This document shows positions 1 through 6,664 of a stretch of 6,664 bases of DNA, piece after piece. This stretch comes from Lentisphaeria bacterium. GTDB lineage: Bacteria > Verrucomicrobiota > Lentisphaeria > Oligosphaerales > Lenti-02. The stretch spans positions 1 to 6,664 of the forward strand of contig JAGLDW010000054.1 in NCBI GenBank assembly GCA_023145395.1, given 5' to 3'. Made by a program: the position numbers and the translations under genes. The notes under the pieces are model-generated. The model had not been told where the DNA came from, made no database searches, and worked only from the letters and a program-made list of their open reading frames with translations. Position 1 is the stretch's first letter. Every line of letters starts with the position of its first letter.

Positions 1-5
1 GATAA

Positions 6-14
6 TGCTAGAAT
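6..14 (+). promoter_or_regulatory. Possible extended -10 promoter element for the first gene
   Basis: The bases TGCTAGAAT match the extended -10 pattern TGnTAnAAT of housekeeping sigma-factor promoters, and they lie in a locally AT-rich stretch that contrasts with the GC-rich gene. Transcription would start near base 20-22, leaving a leader of about 35 nucleotides before the ATG at 56. The matching -35 region would fall outside the window, so this is only half a promoter and the call is tentative. Confidence 0.3.
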
Positions 15-43
15 AAAACAGCACTGTGTGCAAGGCTTGGGAT

Positions 44-49
44 AGGGGG
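44..49 (+). promoter_or_regulatory. Ribosome binding site deciding the start of the first gene
   Basis: The purine run AGGGGG lies six bases before the ATG at 56, a normal Shine-Dalgarno spacing. The alternative in-frame GTG at 26 has no comparable site and would add ten residues ahead of a typical signal peptide. The ATG at 56 is therefore preferred. Confidence 0.5.
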
Positions 50-55
50 TTCAGA

Positions 56-3000
56 ATGATATCGAAAAGTACATTTGTGGCTCTAGCAGTTGTCGTGGGG
101 CAGTTCGGGATATGCAGTCGTCCCGCTGTAGCTGCGGAGCAAGATACCATTGCCGCGTGGACCTTTGATCGCGTGCCGACGAACGGCGTGTATCCGGGAA
201 CGGGGCATCCTGCCAGACTACGTGGCGGGGCGGAGCATTGCGAAACCGGTCGGTCAGGAGCGTGTCTCCAGTCCTTCCGCGGCACGCCAACGATCAAGAC
301 ACCCGGCGGGGTCTCCGTTCCCAATAGCCCGGAACTGACACCGAAAGGAGCCTTCACACTGGACTTGTCCATTTGCCCGGACAAGGAGTTCTTCTCAACG
401 ATAATGGCGTTTCTCCTAGACAAGAAGTACCTCCACTACCCCTCTGCCGAGCCTCGCTTCAATTGCGACTACCAGCTCCATCTGACCCCGACCTCCAGGG
501 AAAAATGGATCGTGACGGCGAATCTAGGTTTTGGCAAGGATTCCGTCAATTACCGATCACGCCCAATCTCACTCGAGGTCGGCAAATGGTGTCAGATCGC
601 CTTCACATACGATGGCGCGGGAACCGGACGGATCTACCACGATGGTTTGATGGTCTGCGAGACGCACCACGGAAACAGGCACCGCATATCCGCAGGCAGC
701 TACCCCCTGATTATCGGAGATCGTGCCGGACGCGACCACTATCCCTTTCCGGGACGCATTGATCGAGTGAGGATCACCGACCATCGAGAGGAGTTCCACA
801 GTGGGAAACTGCTGCTGGATGTCGGTCGTCCGCAGGCATTCCGCCGCATGTCAGAGAACTCCTTCCTGGCAGTGGCAATACGGAACGACCTGGGTTCTTC
901 CTTCAGAAACGGAGTCCTGGAGACGTCTCTAGCGGGTGAGACGATACAATCCATTGCGATTGATGAGATAGAGGAGAATGGCAGGCGCATCTGCCGAATC
1001 CCAGTTGACACTACGCTTCGGCCGGGGATCTACCCATATCAGTTCGTTGTGTACGATGCGGACAAGGAAGGTCAGGCGTTGGCAAGCAGGAAAGTGGACG
1101 TGTCCATTGTCGCCCGTCCAACACCGTTGAGAATGCCCGTCGTCATGTGGGGGCATGCGGATCTCAAGAAGGTCCAGGCGGCTGGGTTCTCGCACTCATT
1201 TGTGACGCTCGTCGATTGCCGGAACGTCTGGCACCAAGGGCCTGCTGAGCGAGAAGACTGTCCTGTCATTGCCGACGGCAAGGCCGAGGCACTAGACCAG
1301 GCTCTGGTCGATGGTTTCGGCGTCGTTGCGTACATTGGCGCGGCACGTTTTCTGCATTCAGCGCAAGGGGACCTGCTGCGGGTTGACCGTTTGGGCAAGA
1401 AGAATGGCAAACACAAGAATCTCTGCGGGCTGTTCCCTGAAGCTCAGACATTCTGCTACAATGCCGGCGCGGCGGTCGCAGGAAAATACGGAGCATTCCC
1501 TGCGCTCGAAGGGGCTCTGCTCGAGACTGAGACACGTGACGGCACGAGCCTTTGCTTCCACCAGCACGATCACAAGGCATTCCGGGACTTTGCCGGGTAC
1601 GACATCCCTGAGAACATCGGCAGTAAGTTTGGTGTCGTTTACTCAACGCTCGATTCTTTCCCCCCAGGACGCATCATCCCCGACGACGATCCGATGCTCA
1701 CGTATCTCAAGTGGTTCTGGGAGCGTGGCGACGGTTGGAACTCGATCTACACGCAAATCCACCATGGCCTGAAATCCACGGGGCGGGAGGATCTTTGGAC
1801 GTGGTATGATCCGGCCGTTCGCGTGCCAAGCGTGGCAGGAAGCGGGGGCGAGGCGGATTTCATCTCACAATGGACCTACTGCTACCCTGATCCGATCAAG
1901 ATTGGCAAAGCAACCGACGAGTTGCTGGCGATGGCGGATCTATCCCCCAATAGAAAGCAGAAAGTGATGAAGACGACGCAGGCCATTTGGTATCGATCCT
2001 ACACAGCGCCCAAACGGCAAGAGGGCGAGGAAAGCGATGTTCCGTTGGCCGCATGGGAGGGAACCAAGGCCGATGCGAACTTCATCACGATTGCGCCAGA
2101 CCATCTCCGGGAAGCGTTTTGGAGCAAGATGTCCAGACCGATTGGCGGAATCATGTATCACGGGTGGTGGTCGCTGGTGGATGAGAACCAGAACAACCCC
2201 TACAAATACCGTCATACGAATCCGGAATCCCAGCATGTTCTCAAAGAACTCGTCGAAACTGTGGTCGCTCCCTTGGGGCCGACGCTGCTGCAGGTGCCGG
2301 ATCTCCGGAGCGATGTTGCGTTCCTCCAAAGCTTCGCCTCGGAAATGTTCGCGGGAGTGGGCGAGTTTGGATGGGGATGGGGTTGGGAAAATGATGCCTA
2401 CCAGATCCTTCGTTATGCGCACTTGCAGCCGCGGATAGTATTCGACGAAACGATCCTGCGCAGGGGGCTTGCAGACTTCAAGGTGCTGGTGCTTGTCAAG
2501 TGCCCGGTCCTGACCCGGAAGGTAGCCGACGTGATTCTGGCGTTTCAGGAACGGGGTGGAATCATCGTCGGGGATGAGAATCTCGCGCCAGAGATCAGCC
2601 CGGATGTCCTTCTCAGTGCATGTGGGCGCAGCAAGAAACCGGACAGAGACAAAGCTGCCCTGCAAAGAAAAGCATCTGAACTGAGACGCGAACTGACACC
2701 CTTCTACACGCCCCATGCCGAGACCGACAATCCCGATGTTCTGGTCCGTCTCCGACGGCACGAAACGACTGATTACCTCTTTGCATTGAACGACAAACGG
2801 ACCTTTGGCGACTATGTCGGCCAGTTCGGCCTGGTGATGGAAAAAGGTCTCTCCACGGAAGCCACTCTCATTGTGAACCGACGGAAGGGGTTTGTTTACG
2901 ATCTTGTTGCGCGTACTCCAGTACGTGCTTTTGCTGAGAATGGGAAGATGAAAATCAGTGCTGCGCTGGGCCCCGGCGGTGGACACATTTACATGATTAC

Positions 3001-3310
3001 GGAGAACTCCATATCTGCGGTGACCGTAGCGGGGAAACGGCGGGTCAGGCGAGGTGGGACGCTTGACGCAAGAATCGCGGTGGTCGACGAGCACGGCGAT
3101 CCAATCAAAGCTGTCGTGCCAATCAGCGCTGAGATCCTGAATCCACAAGGCGAAGTCGAAGAATTCAGCGGATTCTATGGCGCCAGGAACGGACAACTGA
3201 CGATCTCCCTCGATATGGCTTTCAACGATCCGCTGGGGAAGTGGACGGTCCGGATTGAGGAACTTGCTTCGGCGAAACGCGCCCAGCATGAGTTCGAGCT
3301 CGCGCCATGA
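56..3310 (+). CDS. Secreted LamG-domain, GH42-like glycoside hydrolase-type protein
   Basis: This complete gene encodes 1,084 residues, counted from the ATG at 56 (the frame is open back to a GTG at 26). Residues 1-27 form a signal peptide with an AVAA cleavage region, so the protein is exported. Residues about 30-245 look like a LamG/concanavalin-type jelly roll: AAWTFD near the start, then KW.QIAFTYDG...IYHDG around W178, and GRIDRVRI at 233-240. Such domains usually bind carbohydrate. A beta-sandwich follows (about 250-358). From PVVMWG (361-366) to about 725 the sequence resembles a divergent TIM barrel ending in MYHGWWSLV. E490 and E492 in LLETETRD are candidate acids, but no clear GH42 NE motif is visible. 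Residues about 725-865 resemble the GH42 trimerisation/amidotransferase-like domain (VLVLVKCP from 810, GGIIVGDE 834-841). Two C-terminal beta domains follow, the last (about 985-1084) resembling bacterial Ig or macroglobulin MG2 modules. The substrate is unknown. The gene could encode a non-catalytic binding protein instead. Confidence 0.85.
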   Translation: MISKSTFVALAVVVGQFGICSRPAVAAEQDTIAAWTFDRVPTNGVYPGTGHPARLRGGAEHCETGRSGACLQSFRGTPTIKTPGGVSVPNSPELTPKGAFTLDLSICPDKEFFSTIMAFLLDKKYLHYPSAEPRFNCDYQLHLTPTSREKWIVTANLGFGKDSVNYRSRPISLEVGKWCQIAFTYDGAGTGRIYHDGLMVCETHHGNRHRISAGSYPLIIGDRAGRDHYPFPGRIDRVRITDHREEFHSGKLLLDVGRPQAFRRMSENSFLAVAIRNDLGSSFRNGVLETSLAGETIQSIAIDEIEENGRRICRIPVDTTLRPGIYPYQFVVYDADKEGQALASRKVDVSIVARPTPLRMPVVMWGHADLKKVQAAGFSHSFVTLVDCRNVWHQGPAEREDCPVIADGKAEALDQALVDGFGVVAYIGAARFLHSAQGDLLRVDRLGKKNGKHKNLCGLFPEAQTFCYNAGAAVAGKYGAFPALEGALLETETRDGTSLCFHQHDHKAFRDFAGYDIPENIGSKFGVVYSTLDSFPPGRIIPDDDPMLTYLKWFWERGDGWNSIYTQIHHGLKSTGREDLWTWYDPAVRVPSVAGSGGEADFISQWTYCYPDPIKIGKATDELLAMADLSPNRKQKVMKTTQAIWYRSYTAPKRQEGEESDVPLAAWEGTKADANFITIAPDHLREAFWSKMSRPIGGIMYHGWWSLVDENQNNPYKYRHTNPESQHVLKELVETVVAPLGPTLLQVPDLRSDVAFLQSFASEMFAGVGEFGWGWGWENDAYQILRYAHLQPRIVFDETILRRGLADFKVLVLVKCPVLTRKVADVILAFQERGGIIVGDENLAPEISPDVLLSACGRSKKPDRDKAALQRKASELRRELTPFYTPHAETDNPDVLVRLRRHETTDYLFALNDKRTFGDYVGQFGLVMEKGLSTEATLIVNRRKGFVYDLVARTPVRAFAENGKMKISAALGPGGGHIYMITENSISAVTVAGKRRVRRGGTLDARIAVVDEHGDPIKAVVPISAEILNPQGEVEEFSGFYGARNGQLTISLDMAFNDPLGKWTVRIEELASAKRAQHEFELAP
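2353..2387 (+). other. G-rich tract with Gly-Trp repeat, possible G-quadruplex
   Basis: Five runs of three or four G lie on the coding strand, at 2353-2355, 2359-2361, 2373-2376, 2379-2382 and 2385-2387. The last three are separated by only two bases each. The 3' part encodes three Gly-Trp pairs in a row (W773, W775, W777). A quadruplex would need one long loop of 11 bases, so folding is uncertain. The Gly-Trp repeat may by itself explain the G-richness. Confidence 0.3.
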
Positions 3311-3341
3311 GGCTTCATGTTGCTCAAGCGCATGGGCTCTG

Positions 3342-3449
3342 GGGTTTCAGCGAGTTGGCGTGCCCTCCGAGGCCACTCCCGGAACGTATGCATTGGAGGT
3401 GAGCGCCAGTTCCAAGGTGTTCCCCAGTGGTGCGCGAGTGGTGCGGTGT
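3342..3449 (+). pseudogene. Possible remnant of a beta-sandwich domain
   Basis: Read in the frame of the downstream gene, this stretch gives a protein-like segment containing GVPSEATPGTYALEVSASS. The pattern 'VP..a.PGtY.lev.as' is characteristic of Ig-like beta-sandwich modules attached to glycosidases, such as NEW3-type domains. The first gene's own sandwich has a comparable segment, IPVDTTLRPGIYPYQFVVY, around residues 330-350. The segment has no start with a ribosome binding site, and the frame becomes low-complexity and unconvincing after about 3450. It may be the leftover tail of a deleted paralogue. Chance coding-like sequence in GC-rich DNA is the main alternative. Confidence 0.3.
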
Positions 3450-3585
3450 GCACTTCATCTTCGCCCCCCAGCAACGGCAAGTGACTTTCTGGCGTCCTCG
3501 CCCCATCCGCCGACCCTCGAAGTCTGGTTGCTTTCGGCGTGCCTGTCCAGTATGCTTGACATGCTTGTCCATTTCATCGTCCAAC

Positions 3586-3590
3586 GGAGG
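3586..3590 (+). promoter_or_regulatory. Strong ribosome binding site of the second gene
   Basis: GGAGG lies six bases ahead of the ATG at 3597, an almost ideal Shine-Dalgarno. This matters because the reading frame is open much further upstream, with another in-frame ATG at 3288 that overlaps the first gene. The site, together with the signal peptide that begins at 3597, fixes the start. Confidence 0.75.
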
Positions 3591-3596
3591 TCTGCC

Positions 3597-6500
3597 ATGC
3601 GTCGCCCATCCATCGTGATCGCTCTTGCTCTTGTTGTTGTCGCCACCGTCTCCGCAGACTGCGAGGTCAGCACTCCGAAGCCCAAGGTGTCCACCGTTCC
3701 AACGGGGCGGGCACTGATCAAAGACATGATTTTGGCGAATGATGTCACCTCGTTCACGCTGCGCTCGGAATACATCGAGCCGGAGAACGATCCGGATCAT
3801 GTTCTGCCCAAGAAATGGGCACAGCAGATCGGCTACATGCCGGTGGGGATCGCCTCTCCCGCGATGGCGCTCTGGTACAATCAGGGCTTCTTCCAGTGGA
3901 CAATCGACGGAGACAGCCTGCATTTGTACCGGCCGCGGATGCGGGTGGTGCGCTCCAGTGGCGCCGACGCGGTGGTCGAGTACAAGTGGGACACGCCGAA
4001 AGCCGAAGTGTCTGTACGCTTTGCCGTGATCGAGGGGTTCGACAAGCTTGTGATGCTGGGCCGTTGGATTCCCAAGGAAAAGCTCACGTCGGTCAAGCTC
4101 ACGTTCATGGCTTATCCATCCACCTTCGCCAAACCGCACAACCGCTGCGTCACCACCGCTTTGGGAACCCGCAGGACGGGCTCTTTCAAGCTCGATCTGT
4201 CGAAGGAGAAGTGGATTCTACTCGAAGATGATACGGCAAATCGTCCCATGGCGGGTCCGGCCGGCATGCTCCTCGGGGATGTGTCTGCATTTCAGAGCGT
4301 GACGGCGACGGAAGTGGGCGGGTATGGCGAGTATGTGAACATCGAGATGGCGCCTGGACGCACGAGCTTTGCTCTCGCTTTCCACGAGATGCCGGAGGCA
4401 CCGGGAATCGCGGAGAATCGTGCCAGCTTCCGGCTTGCGGGAGATGCGGAGTCCGCAGCGCTGGCCAAGTTGGTGTTGGCGGACTGGGACCAGCCTCTGA
4501 CCTTGCCACCTGGGGATCCCGAGCGGGTCGGAGAGATCCGGCGGCGCCGCCGGGAGAGCGCGGCCGCGCGTCTCTCGCGGGACGCCGAGAAGTGGAGTGC
4601 CACACCCAAGCCAGCGAAGGGCAAGTTCCCTTGGTTCTCGAAGATTCCCGGCGGTCCGGTCAAGGTCGCCCTGCTCTGTCCTCGCTCTGCGGCTTGGGAG
4701 ACCACTCGGTTGGCGTCGCGTCTGGATCTGGATGTCAGGCATCTTTATTTCGACAGTCACACCGCCATTTGTGCGGCCAATGCCTGGCCGTACCGCAGCC
4801 AGACCGGAGACGGACCGTTGGGCGTGCGACTGGCGACCTACGCTGCCAGGGAGGTTTGCTCTGATCCAGCCCGCGAGGTGATTCTAGTCTCGCATTTGTC
4901 CGGAGAGGTCATCCCACAGCGAGTTCGCAAAGCGATCCTGAAGGCTGTCGCCAAAGGTGCGGGATTGTATCTTTCGGGAGATCAGAAGATGCTAAAGGGC
5001 TGGCCGAGCGAGTTGTGGGAGCATCCTGACAAGGTCTTGGTTTCGTCTGTTCTCGCGGCTTTTCCCTGGGAGACCTATCCGGGTCTTCGCCCCGGTGAGC
5101 GTGGACGGATTGGGAATGCGCCTCTGCGTGCCTTTCGACACGGTGCTGGGCGGGTGGTGGTGTGGCAGGCGAGAATGGGACGCTACTCCACGTTTTCGCC
5201 AATGACCAAGGCTAGCGAGGGATTGGACGGTGGTTTCGACCGGATCCTGGGCATGAACGCCGCCGCGTTGCTCGTGGCCGCTGGGCGTCCTCTCCCCGTT
5301 CAGGCTTCGCTCACGCGACAGATCCCCCCGGCACGCGGATTTCGGCTTCGCTGGACGGGTCCGCGTCCGGCGACAGTGGCCTTTCGGATTCAGAATGATC
5401 TGGACGAAGTGGTGTTCGAGGGCGAGTTCAAGCCAACGTCGTTTCCCTCGTTTCCGGAGCATTTTCCTTCTGGGCGGCGCTACTTCGTGGAGACGGTTTT
5501 GAAGAACTTGGGAGGGGAGGCAGTCGGATTTGCCGCGACGTCATTCGAATCGTCCGGTGGCCCGAGCATCGAGAACATTGGATTTTCAGCGGACCAAAAG
5601 GTCCATGCGGAGTCCGTGCCGATGATCGAGCTTCCTCTGGGGGGAGTGCTGACCACCAGCATCCGGACTGCGGGGGCGGGGGGCTGTCGATTGCGTGTCG
5701 AGGTTCGCGACGCCTTTGATCGTCTGCTGGCTGCACGTTCCGCACTTGTCCAAGCGGATACGACGAACATGGATCTCGCCCTATCTCGTCCGTTGACTGT
5801 TTGCCACCGACTGGAGGTTTCGCTGTCGCGGGAGGGCGAGGAAGTCGCGCGCGAGCGCCAGCGGTTCACGCTTCCCCTAGCCTATCCTCTTGACGATTTC
5901 ACCTATTTGATGTGGTCCTATGCGCGCGGCGAACCGGTCACGCGCTTCGTGCAGCGACGCTGCTTCGAGCTTGGCTCCGACATGATGGACCTATGTCATA
6001 TGCGGGGATACGACGACCGGGGCGCGGCGCGCGAGTACGCTGTGGCGGCACGCTCGGGTCTGCGCTTGCTTCCCTACATCACCCGCGTGGCTGGCACCGC
6101 GAACGAAGATCATACACTTTCACCGGGCTTGCACTCGCAGAGCTGGTTCGACCAGCAGCGCGACTCGATGAAAATCTGCACTCGACAGGCCGTTGCCTAT
6201 GCGCCGGTGGCCTATACCCTCGGGGATGAGAACTATATGCGTCGGGCATCCGGTCCGGAGATCGGCATGTCCGTGGAGACCATGAGCGCCTACCGGGCCT
6301 GGCTCCAGATCAAGTATGGCGTCATTTCCGATCTGAATACGGCCTGGGGTAGTGTGTATGCGGAGTTCGCGGCCATCACCGAACCCGTGTGGTTGCCCGA
6401 CGTCGCGGAGCGCACGGACAGTTTTGCCTCCTGGTTCGATCACCGGCTGTTTCTGGACGAGGCCTTCGTGGCTCTCCACGAGAGACTGGCCGAGGTGGTT

Positions 6501-6664
6501 CGCGATGTGCAGCCCGGAGCGCGGGTCGGCTGGGACGGCCCCCTGTCCTACAATTGGAAAGCGGGATACGACTTTGCCAAATGGTGCGAGAACCTCGAGC
6601 TGAACCAAGTCTACAGCACGCACTGGGTGCAGGGCGAACTGGTGCGTTCCTTCGCTGGGCAGGG
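3597..6664 (+). CDS. Secreted GH42-like glycoside hydrolase (3' end missing)
   Basis: The frame is open without a stop for 1,022 codons to the window edge. Residues 1-20 form a signal peptide (two Arg, a hydrophobic core, VSA cleavage). The following Cys22 does not sit in a lipobox. Residues about 30-300 are predicted beta-rich and match no family I recognise. Five arginines (315-319) begin a charged linker. Residues 355-570 resemble an amidotransferase-like domain: VKVALLC at 355, GLYLSGDQ with D462, GAGRVVVW at 516-523. Beta-sandwich sequence follows to about 760. From about 769 a GH42-like barrel begins: YLMWSY, then LLPYI at 824-828, then LGDENYM with E878 where GH42 keeps its acid/base Glu, then KYGVISDLNTAWG (906-918), a close match to the family's KYG.ieaLN.AWG signature. 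The expected nucleophile, about 170 residues after the acid/base in GH42, lies beyond the window. The likely activity is a beta-galactosidase or related exo-glycosidase, with substrate unknown. Confidence 0.85.
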   Translation, partial: MRRPSIVIALALVVVATVSADCEVSTPKPKVSTVPTGRALIKDMILANDVTSFTLRSEYIEPENDPDHVLPKKWAQQIGYMPVGIASPAMALWYNQGFFQWTIDGDSLHLYRPRMRVVRSSGADAVVEYKWDTPKAEVSVRFAVIEGFDKLVMLGRWIPKEKLTSVKLTFMAYPSTFAKPHNRCVTTALGTRRTGSFKLDLSKEKWILLEDDTANRPMAGPAGMLLGDVSAFQSVTATEVGGYGEYVNIEMAPGRTSFALAFHEMPEAPGIAENRASFRLAGDAESAALAKLVLADWDQPLTLPPGDPERVGEIRRRRRESAAARLSRDAEKWSATPKPAKGKFPWFSKIPGGPVKVALLCPRSAAWETTRLASRLDLDVRHLYFDSHTAICAANAWPYRSQTGDGPLGVRLATYAAREVCSDPAREVILVSHLSGEVIPQRVRKAILKAVAKGAGLYLSGDQKMLKGWPSELWEHPDKVLVSSVLAAFPWETYPGLRPGERGRIGNAPLRAFRHGAGRVVVWQARMGRYSTFSPMTKASEGLDGGFDRILGMNAAALLVAAGRPLPVQASLTRQIPPARGFRLRWTGPRPATVAFRIQNDLDEVVFEGEFKPTSFPSFPEHFPSGRRYFVETVLKNLGGEAVGFAATSFESSGGPSIENIGFSADQKVHAESVPMIELPLGGVLTTSIRTAGAGGCRLRVEVRDAFDRLLAARSALVQADTTNMDLALSRPLTVCHRLEVSLSREGEEVARERQRFTLPLAYPLDDFTYLMWSYARGEPVTRFVQRRCFELGSDMMDLCHMRGYDDRGAAREYAVAARSGLRLLPYITRVAGTANEDHTLSPGLHSQSWFDQQRDSMKICTRQAVAYAPVAYTLGDENYMRRASGPEIGMSVETMSAYRAWLQIKYGVISDLNTAWGSVYAEFAAITEPVWLPDVAERTDSFASWFDHRLFLDEAFVALHERLAEVVRDVQPGARVGWDGPLSYNWKAGYDFAKWCENLELNQVYSTHWVQGELVRSFAGQ
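4538..4576 (+). repeat. Two adjacent GC-rich palindromes inside the second gene
   Basis: CCGGCGGCGCCGCCGG at 4538-4553 is a perfect 16-base palindrome. Next to it, GAGAG (4554-4558), the palindrome CGCGGCCGCG (4559-4568) and CTCTC (4572-4576) form a second inverted repeat with a three-base bulge. They encode the RRRRRESAAARLS linker between the N-terminal beta domain and the amidotransferase-like domain. They could fold in the mRNA at a domain boundary, or could simply reflect Arg/Ala codon choice. Confidence 0.55.

Larger units (their letters stand above)
3311..3596. other. Intergenic gap with no complete gene or clear terminator
   Basis: This 286-base gap separates the two large genes. I found no convincing hairpin followed by a T run, no tRNA, and no promoter with both boxes. 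It contains a possible coding relic at 3342-3449, described separately, and two short direct repeats: AGTGGTGCG at 3426-3434 and 3437-3445, and ATGCTTG at 3552-3558 and 3561-3567. The plus-strand frame of the downstream gene is open through the whole gap, back to a TGA at 3198. Whether the two genes share one transcript cannot be decided here. Confidence 0.6.

Noticed and set aside
1940..3289. 449-codon open frame on the minus strand
   Set aside because: It lies wholly antisense to the first gene, whose plus-strand product has a signal peptide and recognisable domains. The minus-strand product shows no coherent domain or motif, and such shadows are common in GC-rich genes.
3426..3445. Nine-base direct repeat AGTGGTGCG with a two-base spacer
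   Set aside because: It has only two short copies, with no flanking mobile-element features. It is best explained by chance or replication slippage.
3556..3561. Perfect TTGACA -35 box upstream of the second gene
   Set aside because: No -10-like sequence lies 16-18 bases downstream; that position holds GTCCAA and then the ribosome binding site. It is more likely chance.
3288..3596. Upstream extension of the second gene to the in-frame ATG at 3288
   Set aside because: It would overlap the first gene, lacks a good ribosome binding site and would bury a clear signal peptide. The ATG at 3597 has both an ideal Shine-Dalgarno and the signal peptide.
3324..4139. 271-codon open frame on the minus strand spanning the gap and the start of the second gene
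   Set aside because: The product is rich in His/Arg/Gly/Pro with no recognisable motif, and it opposes the well-supported second gene and its GGAGG site.
4218..4760. 180-codon minus-strand frame and the overlapping shorter minus-strand frames in the second gene
   Set aside because: Arg/Pro/Ser-rich low-complexity products antisense to a continuous, domain-bearing plus-strand frame; coding shadows.

Overview
The window holds two long plus-strand genes for secreted, multi-domain, glycoside-hydrolase-like proteins. They are separated by a 286-base gap. The first gene (56-3310) is complete. The second (3597 to the window edge) is open for 1,022 codons and runs off the right end. I see no tRNA, rRNA, CRISPR array, insertion sequence or integrase.

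Organism: the DNA looks moderately GC-rich. Very large exported proteins that combine LamG-type jelly-roll domains, divergent GH42-like barrels and class-I-glutamine-amidotransferase-like (beta-galactosidase 'trimerisation') domains are typical of polysaccharide degraders in the Planctomycetota/Verrucomicrobiota/Kiritimatiellota/Lentisphaerota group. That placement is inferred from protein style only, because no marker gene is present.

Layout: 1-55 carries a possible extended -10 promoter element and a purine-rich ribosome binding site. 56-3310 encodes a signal peptide, a LamG-like domain, a beta-sandwich, a divergent TIM-barrel-like region, a trimerisation-like domain and two C-terminal beta domains. 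3311-3596 has no complete gene, but 3342-3449 reads like a decayed piece of a beta-sandwich domain. A strong GGAGG site then precedes the second gene. That gene encodes a signal peptide, a novel-looking N-terminal beta domain, an Arg-rich linker, an amidotransferase-like domain, further beta domains, and a GH42-like barrel with a recognisable acid/base-type motif (GDEN) and the family signature KYG...LN.AWG.

How they fit together: both products are predicted to be exported and to act on extracellular or periplasmic carbohydrate. They probably belong to one carbohydrate-degradation locus, but the substrate cannot be read from the sequence. The main curiosity is that the two neighbours use the same building blocks (barrel, amidotransferase-like domain, beta-sandwiches) in opposite order.
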